Origin: Alphaproteobacteria bacterium
GTDB lineage: Bacteria; Pseudomonadota; Alphaproteobacteria; JAVJVX01
Assembly: GCA_040220875.1 (NCBI GenBank)
Contig: JAVJVX010000007.1
Location: forward strand, 120,813-184,812
DNA: 64,000 bases
Direction of reading: 5' to 3'
Every line of letters begins with the position of its first letter. Position 1 is the stretch's first letter. The position numbers and the translations under genes were made by a program. Shown in pieces: positions 63,860 through 64,000 of the stretch. The notes under the pieces were generated by a model. The model did not search any database, had not been told where the DNA came from, and saw only the letters and a list, made by a program, of their open reading frames with translations.

Positions 63860-64000
63860 ATGCCCATTGAGATAACGATGCCGGCGCTTTCGCCGACGAT
63901 GGAGGAGGGGACTTTGGCGAAATGGCTGAAGTCCGAGGGTGATTCTGTTTCGGCCGGGGATGTTATTGCGGAGATCGAGACGGACAAGGCGACGATGGAG
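63860..64000 (+). CDS. pdhB: pyruvate dehydrogenase E1 beta subunit (first 47 codons; runs off the window)
   Basis: The visible part is a lipoyl domain: [20 protein letters not shown] at the start and the lipoyl-lysine motif [10 protein letters not shown] at the window edge. In alphaproteobacteria PdhB carries an N-terminal lipoyl domain and follows pdhA, so pdhB is the best call. The dihydrolipoamide acetyltransferase (pdhC) begins the same way and cannot be excluded from this fragment. It lies 68 bases after pdhA. Confidence 0.8.
   Translation, partial: MPIEITMPALSPTMEEGTLAKWLKSEGDSVSAGDVIAEIETDKATME

Overview
The window is a GC-rich chromosomal segment of an alphaproteobacterium, most like the Rhodospirillales and relatives. 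This rests on gene order and family types: the short prolyl-tRNA synthetase; the run rpsB-tsf-pyrH-frr-uppS-cdsA-dxr-rseP-bamA-skp-lpxD-fabZ-lpxA-lpxI-lpxB with LpxI instead of LpxH; the run gltA-gltX-comEC-lexA-moeA-moaC-trpC-trpD-trpG; a direct-repeat GTTC-N7-GTTC SOS box; and a lipoyl domain at the start of the gene after pdhA, typical of alphaproteobacterial pdhB. No rRNA, tRNA, CRISPR array, insertion sequence or phage gene was recognised.

Layout. 1-4.4 kb: a small secreted protein, proS, and the lipoprotein-release pair lolC/E-lolD. 4.4-7.9 kb: dnaE. 8.1-23.4 kb: translation factors, isoprenoid and phospholipid steps, outer-membrane assembly (rseP, bamA, skp) and lipid A synthesis, ending in gloA. 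23.4-38.8 kb is the accessory part. It holds a minus-strand stress group (DUF3775, DUF2267, twin-CBS), two secreted proteins, and an operon for an 805-residue Asn/Gln-rich repeat protein, a 117-residue minor protein, a periplasmic C39-type peptidase and a 472-residue secreted protein. A convergent coiled-coil/beta-barrel outer-membrane protein follows, then a sigma-54 activator, a LuxR-type response regulator, an unknown protein and a soluble histidine kinase. 39-49.5 kb: gltA, gltX, comEC, lexA, moeA, moaC and trpCDG, all on the minus strand except comEC. 49.7-52.9 kb: a copper-type P-ATPase and a divergent polysaccharide deacetylase, lying between trpG and trpE. 52.9-64 kb: trpE, a PpiD-like foldase, tpiA, secG, pyrG, kdsA, eno, ftsB, pdhA and the first 47 codons of pdhB.

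The most interesting region is 25.2-38.3 kb. The parts list (repeat fibre protein, minor subunits sharing one repeat module, dedicated C39 peptidase, coiled-coil beta-barrel) parallels the Fap functional-amyloid system of Pseudomonas, but the repeat is different: eleven QQNNG modules about 71 residues apart. A strong -24/-12 (sigma-54) promoter sits in front of the repeat gene just after an intrinsic terminator. Two weaker matches precede the adjacent secreted-protein pair and the histidine-kinase operon, and a sigma-54 activator without a receiver domain is encoded in the locus. The response regulator is preceded by a perfect FNR/FixK-type box, TTGAT-N4-ATCAA, centred exactly 41.5 bp upstream of the start predicted from a GATAAT -10 element, so oxygen limitation may feed into the system. 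The amyloid assignment, the regulatory wiring and the proposed processing are inferences from sequence pattern and context.
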